A DNA stretch of 33,667 bases from positions 1-33,667 of the forward strand of contig JAIVFH010000280.1 in NCBI GenBank assembly GCA_025765595.1, written 5' to 3'. Source of the DNA: Obelidium mucronatum (lineage: Eukaryota; Chytridiomycota; Chytridiomycetes; Chytridiales; Chytriomycetaceae). Under the pieces are notes generated by a model. It ran no database searches. It saw only the letters and a program-made list of their open reading frames with translations, and was not told the DNA's origin. Shown one piece after another: positions 18,275 through 26,664 of this stretch (the stretch's first letter is position 1; each line of letters begins with the position of its first letter). A program made the position numbers and the translations under genes.

Positions 18275-19637
18275 TTACGCCAAACAGGACGTGGCTTTCT
18301 TACTTGGGAGGAGCATCGGAGGCCGGTGTGAAACGCCTTTGCAGTAATGCCACATCTGACAAAATAGAACTGATTTTTTTAAATACAGCCAGCAAAAGAC
18401 TTTCCATGAACGGAGGAAGCAAACTGTGATTTGGAGAACTTCTTTTTTTTGATATCATATAAAAAGCTAATTGTTGTTCACAGGTGCTATTTTGATTGGA
18501 TTCATTTTCAGGGGTCCTCAAATATCCATCTTCAATAATCTTTATTTTGTGAAGGGTAAAGATATTCAAATTTGATGTGTTTCTAAATCTAAGTGTTTTT
18601 CAAAGTAGCAGAAAAGTGATGTTTAGAATCTGTGCATGTGTCGCGCATTTTGTTCCGATCTAATACATGGCAAGGGTAGTTAAGAATGAGGAGTCACACA
18701 CAAAGAATGCTTGTTGCATCAGCTTGGCAACCATTTCATTTACTACCAAGTTGGTTTTGGGTCTCATTTCATTGGGATCTTATTTTTTAAGAATAAGGAG
18801 CAGCTTTATTGCGTTAATCTGCGTAACTAAAACCAACATCTGAAGCAAATCAAATGATATGAGCAAAAATACTCACACCTTCAGCAGTATCATCGCCAGG
18901 AATGCAGACTCCGCTACCGTCAGTGGTAAAGAAGTGACCAAATCAAAACTTGAGATGCCAAGGGAGTTGGAAATGCAAGAGCTTGTCCAACCCAGGCATA
19001 AGACTTGGCGTAAATCATTAACTGTCTCGTGACCTTGGGAAGCGAGGACATGGAAGCCTTGTATTCCCCAACAGACACCTGCAAGTGGTTGTTGACAACT
19101 TCAATGGATCCCTGAAAAGTTATCTCGAGCTCCTATTTTACGAAAGTGCAATGGAATTCAGAGACTTCGAGTGGGTTTTGATTGAATAACTTCAAATTGA
19201 GAGCATACCTCAGGCAAAGAAACAACGTCGATACCGGGATTCCCTGCAAAGACCGCCAACATAATTCCTGGACCACCACTTTTGCTCATATGAGCGGAAT
19301 TGTTCAAAAACTTTCTGATGCGGACCATTTTTTGCTTGAAGAAACCAGGGGTTGAATCGACAGCAGAAAGAAGAGGGAGTAACATTTTCACTTCCATCCA
19401 CAAAGGGAAGGAAAGAGTGTAGACATGCCAATGAATTGGGGGTGCTGAGGGCACTGTTATGATCGTGTTCAGTTCTCTTCACAGTCTCTTTGATGAAGTT
19501 TTGACAGACGTTCTGCAATTCAATTTTCAGATTAACAGATAATGTATTTAATATATTGTATTCGACCGGTACCTCTTTGATCAGACGCGTAGCTATGCGG
19601 TTGACAACTTCAAATTGTGTTTCGAAGTTCGCGTCTT
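18275..19637. repeat. Tandem duplication, unit 2 (uninterrupted reference copy)
   Basis: Matches 5512-6357 plus 17915-18274. Because it lacks the retrotransposon, it shows the empty target site of element 1 (single CACTT near 19279). It also keeps 165 bp (about 18837-19001) deleted in unit 1. Confidence 0.8.
18557..18637 (+). pseudogene. Second copy of the TMEM135 3' relic
   Basis: Repeats 5787-5868 (GAAGGGTAAA ... AAAGTGATGTTTAGA) within the tandem duplication. See that entry for the comparison with 4781-4885. Confidence 0.35.
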
Positions 19638-20018
19638 CTGCCAAGATTCCCATGGACCCAGCAGACCCTTGACAAGTGGACGAATCAAATCAGTGGTACT
19701 CTTGGCAACGAGGGACTTTGCAAACTTGGAGCCAAACTGCTTTTCCACAGCAGTACGAGCGATCGCACAAAGCATCGTTTCTTGGCCATGAGCCAGATAC
19801 TACCAATGCTTGAAACTATCAAAGCTTTCTTGAAGACGAGTCAACATCTTCGAAATGTTTTCAAGACTTGCGGTTTGGGTGGAAGGCATATCATTCGGAA
19901 CATGTTTCGCGGAGTGGGATGCCTTTGTAGTGTATGAAGAAGTTGGAAACAATACGCGAGGGACGAGCGTTTGCGTTCTGAGTGGCTGTAAGAAGGAAAC
20001 GACAATTTGGTGCTTCAT
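18850..20018 (-). pseudogene. REase-like family copy A, frame-broken
   Basis: Starts at Met 20018 with a basic, hydroxylated N-terminus (FLQPLRTQTLVPRV ... YTTKASHS) that resembles a mitochondrial presequence. Then MLCAIARTAVEKQFGSKFAKSL, GILAEDANFETQ, an intron at 19513-19572, NVCQNFIKE, FVDGSENVTP, GPGIMLAVFAGNPGIDVVSL, an intron at 19133-19208, and the last exon with ELEITFQGS, VGEYKASM and YAWVGQALAFP, stopping at 18850. One-base frame breaks occur near 19665, 19385 and 18948. The coiled-coil repeats of copy B are missing. The position of the catalytic-type Asp in copy B (EID) is Thr here. Inactive by two criteria. Confidence 0.65.
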
Positions 20019-20143
20019 GGGTGGGATTTCTTTGTTTTTGTTCACACAAATGAATGTCTAAGCGAACAAATGTGGAACAATATTTTATAATCACTTATCA
20101 ATACAAACGTATCAATGTAAAAGTTCAGTTTATTTTTAATCAA

Positions 20144-20653
20144 TTACTTTCCAATCGAGGCGCATACTGTAGACTTCCTAGATTCAACAAGTGAGATAAT
20201 TTGGTTGACCTCTCTGACAAGTCCCGTTGTTATATCACGCAGCTCAGCCACCAAATTATCACGTGACTCATCCTCACTGATGAATCCCAATTGAGGGTCC
20301 ATTCCCCACGTAAAATCAGATAAAACGCGACCAGTAGCTCTTGATCCAAGAATATTAGAGTATTCAAGATCAAGCACTTTGCCGCGCACTGTTTCCACTT
20401 GACTCAACACAGTCTCCTCAATGGGAACTTTCCGCTGCTCCAATGAAATCAAGACCTTTTCTGCTTCTTGGGCTATTTTGATGCGGACTTGGATGAGAAG
20501 ATTGGCCGGGTAAGGAAAGCTAGCATTCGACGATGTTGCAAGAATCTGATTTCCTCTGGTTGTGATTTCAGTGGAGGAAGGCACACTTGCCATGGCACGA
20601 TATGAAGTCTTTTGACTGCAGGAAGCTGCACGAGAGAATACATGTTTGAACAT
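20144..20653 (-). CDS. 170-residue protein, probable mitochondrial, copy 1
   Basis: Unbroken frame from Met 20653, preferred over upstream extensions because these run into the divergent RasGEF gene. It begins MFKHVFSRAASCSQKTSYRA, a basic, Ser-rich amphipathic start like a mitochondrial presequence. The rest is helical with heptad-like segments (IKIAQEAEKVLISLEQ, VLSQVETVRGKVLDLEYSN, LVREVNQIISLVESRKS). No family recognised. It is divergent from RasGEF copy 1 with 86 bp between start codons, and 99% or more identical to 26069-26578. The duplication border falls on its last codons, so the copies end GK-stop and GN-stop. Confidence 0.6.
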   Translation of the reverse strand: MFKHVFSRAASCSQKTSYRAMASVPSSTEITTRGNQILATSSNASFPYPANLLIQVRIKIAQEAEKVLISLEQRKVPIEETVLSQVETVRGKVLDLEYSNILGSRATGRVLSDFTWGMDPQLGFISEDESRDNLVAELRDITTGLVREVNQIISLVESRKSTVCASIGK

Positions 20654-20739
20654 TCTGGGTTTTTGGTGGCTGTTTTCGTGGCAAATCAGTTCTATTTTTG
20701 GGACAAGGCGCAGCCGCCAGAACAAATAAACGCAAGACA
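20654..20739. promoter_or_regulatory. Bidirectional promoter, copy 1
   Basis: The 86 bp between two divergent start codons, duplicated unchanged at 26579-26664. No TATA box is evident. A shared, compact promoter for the 170-residue gene and RasGEF is the simplest reading. Confidence 0.4.
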
Positions 20740-23217
20740 ATGGACGACAACACCTCAACAGCATCGCCTCAACCAGAGATAAATACCAAACACGATGTCG
20801 ATCAGAAGTTGGAAGACAGTGACGATACAATTGCGCAACAAGACGATGATGACCAACCGCCCACGTTCCAACAAGTCCTCGAACGCGGCGCCTTTGCCGA
20901 GTGCAAAACAGAGCAAAAATCGCTTCTTGCTGCTGCAAAAACGCACCATTTTCTGCTGAAACAAAACAGCGCTTTTCTCAAAGCGCGTCGGCGGTTTTCA
21001 AATTCAAACAACAACATCGATGACGGAGAAGAATCAAAATTATCCAAAGAATCAAAGATGAAATTCGCGTCTCTTCCCCAACTGGCATCGACAGCTGCTA
21101 TCAAGCAACAGCTCCAACTCCAGACTGAACTGCAGCAACAGCCGCAAACCCTGGCACACACGCAGGCTTATCTGGCAGAGTCTATACAATTGTACCATGG
21201 TCTCACAGGCTCGGGAAATGACGTTAATGATGACTCTGAAGAATGTCCAGAGGAAATTGAAAGCGTTTTGGCAGTGGGAATCGCATCACATATTGCAGCA
21301 TTCAATGTCATGACAACGTCAACACTTCCAACCTCAGAATCAAACGGCTCTATTGCTGCAATTGAGAATGATAAATCTCCTTGTATTGCTGTCAATAGTT
21401 CTACATTCCAGGAGGAAACCGCGCTGTCGTCTATGAAAACAAATCAGTTAGGTGAAACGATGGATTTAGACGTGGTGCCAGTAGTTTCTCCTAGAGAGTC
21501 AGAAAACTCGGGCGAATCACTACCTGAGACAGCGGTGCAGGATTGTATCGACTTGAATTTAGATGTGGAACGCCCTTCTCAATGTGCAACACCCAAACCT
21601 CACGTTGGATCTGAGCGGCTTTCCATTGCAGTTTCATCTTCCTTTTCAGACACTAGGGAATCTGTGTCTTCTGCATATGCTAGTATCTCCAATACAGCCA
21701 CGACAACGAGGTACATTTCACCTCATGTAGATTCCCATCAATGGCCAGAATCCGCGTCTTCGATAAGAAGTTCAAACGCATCCGTAGGAACCACAAAGAC
21801 AACAAATTCTGCAGCTCTGTACGATGCTTCTTCATCCTCCAAGAACCCAATGAAACCGCGAAAGTCATTCATGAGCACATTGTCAACTTCGTCAAGCATT
21901 GCTTCGAGTCAGACCACAAGAAGCATCCCATTTTCCGAAAAAGGGCTCGGTCCATTCTGGGTTTCTCACTCTGTCGCACAGAGACTAGAGTCCGATTTGG
22001 ACTATGGCTTTTTCACAGTTGAGTAAAATTGACAATATCTAATTTCAACAGCTCCCTAACCAATAAATCGCAATACTTCAGTATATGAATTTCAAAACGC
22101 AAGGAGGAGCTGATAATTTCGATTCCGATGAAGACGATGACGACTTTGGAATGTTATCAGCATCGCGCGGGCCCGGAATCCAAGTCGGAAAACAACTCAG
22201 CGACCCACAATACGAAATCAATGAGGATGGGGGCACAGCGGTAAAATCTGGGTCGCTCCCATGTTTGACTGCGCTTCTTTGGTCTAATATCAGCGCGGGC
22301 GGCGCTGACCAGAAATTGATTTCGGATTTTTTAATGACGTATCGATACTTTGCAATCAGCCAAGATGTTGCGCGTCTCCTCGCTTTGAGCTACTTGGAAG
22401 TCGAATGGTGGGCGAATTTAAAGACATCCAGCAACCAGGCGGATTCCGAGGATACTTTGAATCACAGCTTGAGTTACCCAATATCCAATTTTATTGGCGA
22501 TTTGGCGGCAAAGTATTCGAATGGCAGTAAATCCGATGAATGGGCTGGGTTCCTACAGCTTCGGATATTAAATGTCTTGAAGAAATGGATTGATTTACAT
22601 CCCGATGACTTTACAATGAACAAGGATCTTTTGGATTTTACTCATTTGTTTTTGGAGAAGAAGGTGGAGCGGGATGTCAAGCGGGCGAAACATGGAACAG
22701 GTGAAACCAAAACACGCATAATTATGATCAATAGTCTAATATTTCCATTTCCTTAAAAACAGCTATTCTGAGTAACTTGAAGCAGAAAGTGAAGGAGTAC
22801 GAGTTGAACAGATATATAATGACTCCCATGCTCCCCTCGACACATGTTTCGGCCCGTCATCAAGGGAACACTCAGTCCACACAAGCACAGCAACAGCAAT
22901 CAAGTTCTTCCTCCTCCATACCAAAATCGTCCAGCAACTGCTCCTTGGCAGCTTCAATTAACTCGACAACAACAACCACAAAATCAAGAAGCCCCTCCGA
23001 GACCCCACAAATCGAAAGAGACAAATCACCATCCTGGAGTCTCCGCCGAAAATTTACTTTCAAAACAGGAAGCCCTCAAACGCGAGAGCCTACAAAAAGC
23101 AACACTCCATCTATAAGGAGCCAATATTATGCCACTCTCCGCATATTTCAAAAACACCCCTTAGACAACACTCCCGTTCAGCATCCCACCAAATCGTAGA
23201 AGATGATGAAGACGATG
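20740..23217 (+). pseudogene. RasGEF copy 1, 3'-truncated and fused to TMEM135 sequence
   Basis: Exon 1 (20740-22017), exon 2 (22082-22700) and the start of exon 3 (22763-) match RasGEF copy 2 in order and phase. The Ser/Thr/Gln-rich region and the RasGEF_N domain (LPCLTALLWSNISAGG ... FLMTYRYFA) are present. In exon 3 a net 4-bp loss near 23113 shifts the frame to a stop at 23197-23199, and at 23217 the homology ends and TMEM135 exon 5 begins. The whole catalytic CDC25 domain is missing, so it cannot be an exchange factor. At most it could make a truncated regulatory N-terminus. Confidence 0.85.
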
Positions 23218-23842
23218 TTCACATTCGCGCTATTTCGATCCACATTCATTTCAAGCTACAAAGCCACACTTTGCATCGCCCGAAAGGTTTGCGGTAAAGA
23301 CAACGACGCCTGGAATCCATTCATTTCAGGATGCGTTGCCGGTTTGAGTCTCTATTTGGACAGCAACAAGAGCCGTCGCGTGACGGTGGCACTATACCTC
23401 AGTACAAGAACGCTTCACTTCATGTGCCGATGGGCCTGGCAGAGGCGGTTGGAAGTCTGGATGACAGGACGCAAAGTTTCGAGTGTGATGGAATTGGGGG
23501 AATTCAAGTGTTGCTGGACGACGGAATCATCACCATCATGGGCATCATCATCATCATCGTGTCTCCGCACCGCAGTATTTACATTCTCGACAAAGGAGCT
23601 TGGGTGCGTTGGATAGACCGGAGGTAGAGGCTTTGTTGGCTTCTTCTGTTGCATCTTCAGATGACGGATCCCCGCTTCAGTCGCGAAAAAGAATTCGCGG
23701 GTTGGAGAGACCGTTGAAAAGCGTTTTTCGTTGGACTCCTCAATTGTTGAAGCAACAACCAAGTCGGAAGCTTCCACTACTGTCAACAAAAGTGCGGAAG
23801 AGTTACAAATTGAGGATGAATGGATCCGCAATCTCCGCAAAA
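23218..23842 (+). pseudogene. TMEM135-like fragment (second copy)
   Basis: Matches 3190-3851 at high identity: FTFALFRSTFISSYKATLC, NPFISGCVAGLSLYLDS, SRRVTVALYLSTRTLHFM. It has a roughly 30-bp deletion after SSVMEL and its own frame breaks, then ends inside IEDEWIRNLRK. It is joined in front to RasGEF exon 3 and behind to unrelated sequence. No start codon or C-terminus; a relic marking the left end of duplication copy 2. Confidence 0.85.
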
Positions 23843-23976
23843 CGGTAAAGCACGACTTTGAAAGAAAAGCTGTTGCAACGCGTGTTTCAGCTTTTATTTT
23901 AAATTGCAAGTATTATTCCCTGTTCTACCGCCATTAAAAAGTCATAGAGAATCGCGAGAGTTGTGATAACATTGCG

Positions 23977-24420
23977 TTATAAAGTGTGTTGAGTGTCAGC
24001 GATGGGAGTAAAAGTACTGTAAAACTGCTTTTCCCCAGTTTCACAGGACATTCCATAAGTAAAATCATCATCAGCCACAAACGCCTTGATATCAGCCATA
24101 TCCGCTTTTACGTTGGCCATATCCGCCTTGATATCCATACACGCTTTTAAATCGACCATCTCTGTTTTGATATCAGTCATATCCGCCTTGATATCGGCCT
24201 AGATGCCAGACAGTCCACGAGATAATCAATATCAGTTGTGAAACTAATTCTATAAACTGCCTTGAGGCTTTTAAAGCAGTCTTTCAGCTCCATCAGTTCT
24301 CGAAATTTGCTCTGCCTTCAAGGAGTACGAAGTCTTTGTGGTATACGCAGCTGTTGGGGAGAGGAATCTAGAGAGGATTGTTTGCGTTCTTGGTCGCAAG
24401 AACATATGTTTTTTTTTCTC
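23977..24420 (-). pseudogene. REase-like family copy D, N-terminal fragment
   Basis: The minus strand reads RTQTILSRFLSPTAAYTTK (presequence-like start as in copy B), then after frame breaks FRELMELKDCFKSLKAVY and the degenerate coiled-coil repeats DIKADMANVKADMADIKAF, ending with GMSCETGEKQF where copy B has GMLCETVARTTVEKQF. It stops at 23977. The nuclease part is missing. Confidence 0.6.
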
Positions 24421-24582
24421 AAACAACATTCCAATCCAGTCAAACCACGCGAAGACTGGTTCTTGATTTTATTGATTTTACACTTTTAACAAAATAAACA
24501 ATGGCCTGTCTAAGTAGCTACTATGAATGACTGTATTTATTGATACTTTGCTGAACAACTTCCAAACACAAACGGACCATGC
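24421..24582. other. 3' flank of copy B
   Basis: No gene. Resembles the sequence downstream of copy C (about 5105-5204), including CTGCTATGAATGA-type sequence, so it belongs to the duplicated module. Confidence 0.4.
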
Positions 24583-25903
24583 TCAAATGACATGAATGAA
24601 GATGCTTACACCCTCAGCGACATCATCTTGAGGGAGATGTTTTCCCTTACTGCGATCCGTTGTAAAAAAGTGGCCCTTCAAGACTGTGGAGGTCAAGGGC
24701 TTTGGAAAAGCCAATGCCTTTCCCACCCATCCATAGGTTTGGGCACGAAGAGTCAGTTGGTACTTTGCTTCACGATACGAAGACATTGACGTTTTGTATT
24801 CACCAACAGCAACCTGCAAGTGACCTTCAATAACTTGGATTGATCCGCGGAAATCAATTTCCAACTCCTGTTTGAAATATGATATGAAATAATTAGTATT
24901 TTTATGTAACCAACTCGGGAAAATACCTCAGGCAACGAAATAATATCAATTCGGGGATTTGCTGCAAATACAACCAACATGATTCCTGGACCCTCACACT
25001 TGTTCATGTACAAAGAATCATTCATCAACTTCTTGATACGGACCATTTTTGGCTTAAAGAAGGCAGGGGTCACACCAATAGCAGCTGAAAACGACGTGGA
25101 AATGTTTCCACTTCCGTCCACAAAAGGAAGATACGAATGGAGGCATGCCAACGAGTCTGGTGCGTTAGAGCCCCTTTCTTGGTCAAGCATAATTCTTTTC
25201 TCAATTTCTTTTACAAAGTTTTGACACACATTCTACAATTCAATGGGTTAGACTAAAAAGAACAACACTGCAAAACGCACCTCCTTGACCAAACACGAAG
25301 TAATGCGATTTGCAACCTCAAGTTGTGTATCGAAATTGGCGTCTTCTGCCAAGATTCCCTTTGATCCAGCGGAACCCTTCACAAGTGGACTGATCAAATC
25401 ACTGATACTCTTGGCGACGAGGGACTTTGAAAAATGGGACCCGAACTGCTTTTCCACAGTGGTACGAGCGACTGTTTCACAGAGCATTCCTTGACCATCA
25501 GTCAAACGTTTAACATCAATCTTCAGACCATTGACATCGGCCTTGAGACCATTGACATCGGCCTTGAGACCATTGACATCGGCCTTGAGACCATTGACAT
25601 CGGCCTTGAGACCATTGACATCGGCCTTGAGACCATCCATGTCAGCCTTGAGACAATCCATGTCGGTCTTGACATAAGCCTTGAGACAACACATATCAGT
25701 TTTGAGACTTTTAGCAACGACTTATACACTACCTTGAAGCTTTCAAAGCCATCCTTCAGCTCCGTCAGTATTCCTGCAATTAGCTCAAGACTTGCTGGTG
25801 GGGTGGAGGAGTTCGAAATCTTTGTGGTATATGCAGCCGTTGGGGCGAGGAATCGAGAGAGGATTGTTTGCGTTCTGAGTGGTCGAAAGAAGCAAACCGA
25901 CAT
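24583..25903 (-). CDS. Coiled-coil protein with PD-(D/E)XK (REase-fold) nuclease-like core, copy B
   Basis: Best-preserved member. From Met 25903 (or 25951): presequence-like SVCFFRPLRTQTILSRF and YTTK, a helical segment, then a coiled coil of GLKADVN heptads coded by 21-bp repeats, and ETVARTTVEKQFGSHFSKSL. An intron at 25233-25280 precedes NVCQNFVKEIEKR and FVDGSGNISTSF. An intron at 24868-24926 precedes the last exon: ELEIDFRGS, VAVGEYKTSM, AKYQLTLRAQTYGW. Asp in EID, Glu and Lys in GEYK and the following AxxQL helix match the restriction-endonuclease fold found in Crinkler-like and related proteins of early-diverging fungi. One frame change between 25745 and 25700 is unresolved (short intron or indel). 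Function is inferred from motifs only. Confidence 0.6.
25525..25690. repeat. 21-bp tandem repeats coding a coiled coil
   Basis: Units of the form CCTTGAGACCATTGACATCGG, about six near-perfect then degenerate copies. On the minus strand each gives one heptad GLKADVN. The unit length keeps frame, so copy number can change the coiled-coil length without breaking the protein. Confidence 0.85.
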
Positions 25904-26068
25904 GTGGCGATATGTTTTTGATGTTTTTTCACACACCAACAAAAAATGCACTACTCAATCTAACACAACAAATACTTCTTTGAACACTGTAAACGGCTTG
26001 TAGTTGATGCAACAGCGGTGTTTATTTTTGGAGGCATATGGGAATTATTGAGAATAATTAATTTCGGT

Positions 26069-26578
26069 TTAATTTCCAATCGAGGCGCATACTGTAGACT
26101 TCCTAGATTCAACAAGTGAGATAATTTGGTTGACCTCTCTGACAAGTCCCGTTGTTATATCACGCAGCTCAGCCACCAAATTATCACGTGACTCATCCTC
26201 ACTGATGAATCCCAATTGAGGGTCCATTCCCCACGTAAAATCAGATAAAACGCGACCAGTAGCTCTTGATCCAAGAATATTAGAGTATTCAAGATCAAGC
26301 ACTTTGCCGCGCACTGTTTCCACTTGACTCAACACAGTCTCCTCAATGGGAACTTTCCGCTGCTCCAATGAAATCAAGACCTTTTCTGCTTCTTGGGCTA
26401 TTTTGATGCGGACTTGGATGAGAAGATTGGCCGGGTAAGGAAAGCTAGCATTCGACGATGTTGCAAGAATCTGATTTCCTCTGGTTGTGATTTCAGTGGA
26501 GGAAGGCACACTTGCCATGGCACGATATGAAGTCTTTTGACTGCAGGAAGCTGCACGAGAGAATACATGTTTGAACAT
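26069..26578 (-). CDS. 170-residue protein, probable mitochondrial, copy 2
   Basis: Nearly base-for-base copy of 20144-20653. Same Met (26578), same presequence-like start, same helical body, last residue Asn instead of Lys because the duplicated tract ends there. No family recognised. Divergent from the complete RasGEF gene with an 86-bp shared promoter. Which of the two copies is the parent cannot be told from the window. The open frame without a single break in both copies suggests selection or very recent copying. Confidence 0.6.
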   Translation of the reverse strand: MFKHVFSRAASCSQKTSYRAMASVPSSTEITTRGNQILATSSNASFPYPANLLIQVRIKIAQEAEKVLISLEQRKVPIEETVLSQVETVRGKVLDLEYSNILGSRATGRVLSDFTWGMDPQLGFISEDESRDNLVAELRDITTGLVREVNQIISLVESRKSTVCASIGN

Positions 26579-26664
26579 TCTGGGTTTTTGGTGGCTGTTT
26601 TCGTGGCAAATCAGTTCTATTTTTGGGACAAGGCGCAGCCGCCAGAACAAATAAACGCAAGACA
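26579..26664. promoter_or_regulatory. Bidirectional promoter, copy 2
   Basis: Identical to 20654-20739. Drives RasGEF (plus) and the 170-residue gene (minus) if the reading of the starts is right. Confidence 0.4.

Larger units (their letters stand above)
3190..23217. repeat. Segmental tandem duplication, copy 1
   Basis: From TMEM135 exon 5 (3190) to RasGEF exon 3 (23217). It holds TMEM135 3' half, nuclease-family copies C, A' and A, the 170-residue gene and RasGEF exons 1-3. It was enlarged by the retrotransposons and an internal duplication. Copy 2 is 23218-29149. The junction has at most one base of microhomology. Confidence 0.8.

Noticed and set aside
18300..18569. Minus-strand frame of 89 codons, also present in the duplicated unit at 5512
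   Set aside because: No motif, low-complexity composition, and overlap with the likely TMEM135 relic region; not supported as a gene.
25525..25690. CRISPR-like or regulatory tandem array
   Set aside because: The 21-bp units are contiguous with no spacers and encode heptads in a family protein.
25700..25745. A 25-bp intron (GTAGTG ... AAAAG) restoring copy B's frame
   Set aside because: Far shorter than any supported intron here (44 bp or more), and the resulting phase does not restore the coiled-coil frame.
25434..26003. Plus-strand frame of 189 codons with IDIGLET repeats
   Set aside because: The repeats arise because the 21-bp units are open in several frames. Homology to the other family copies is on the minus strand.
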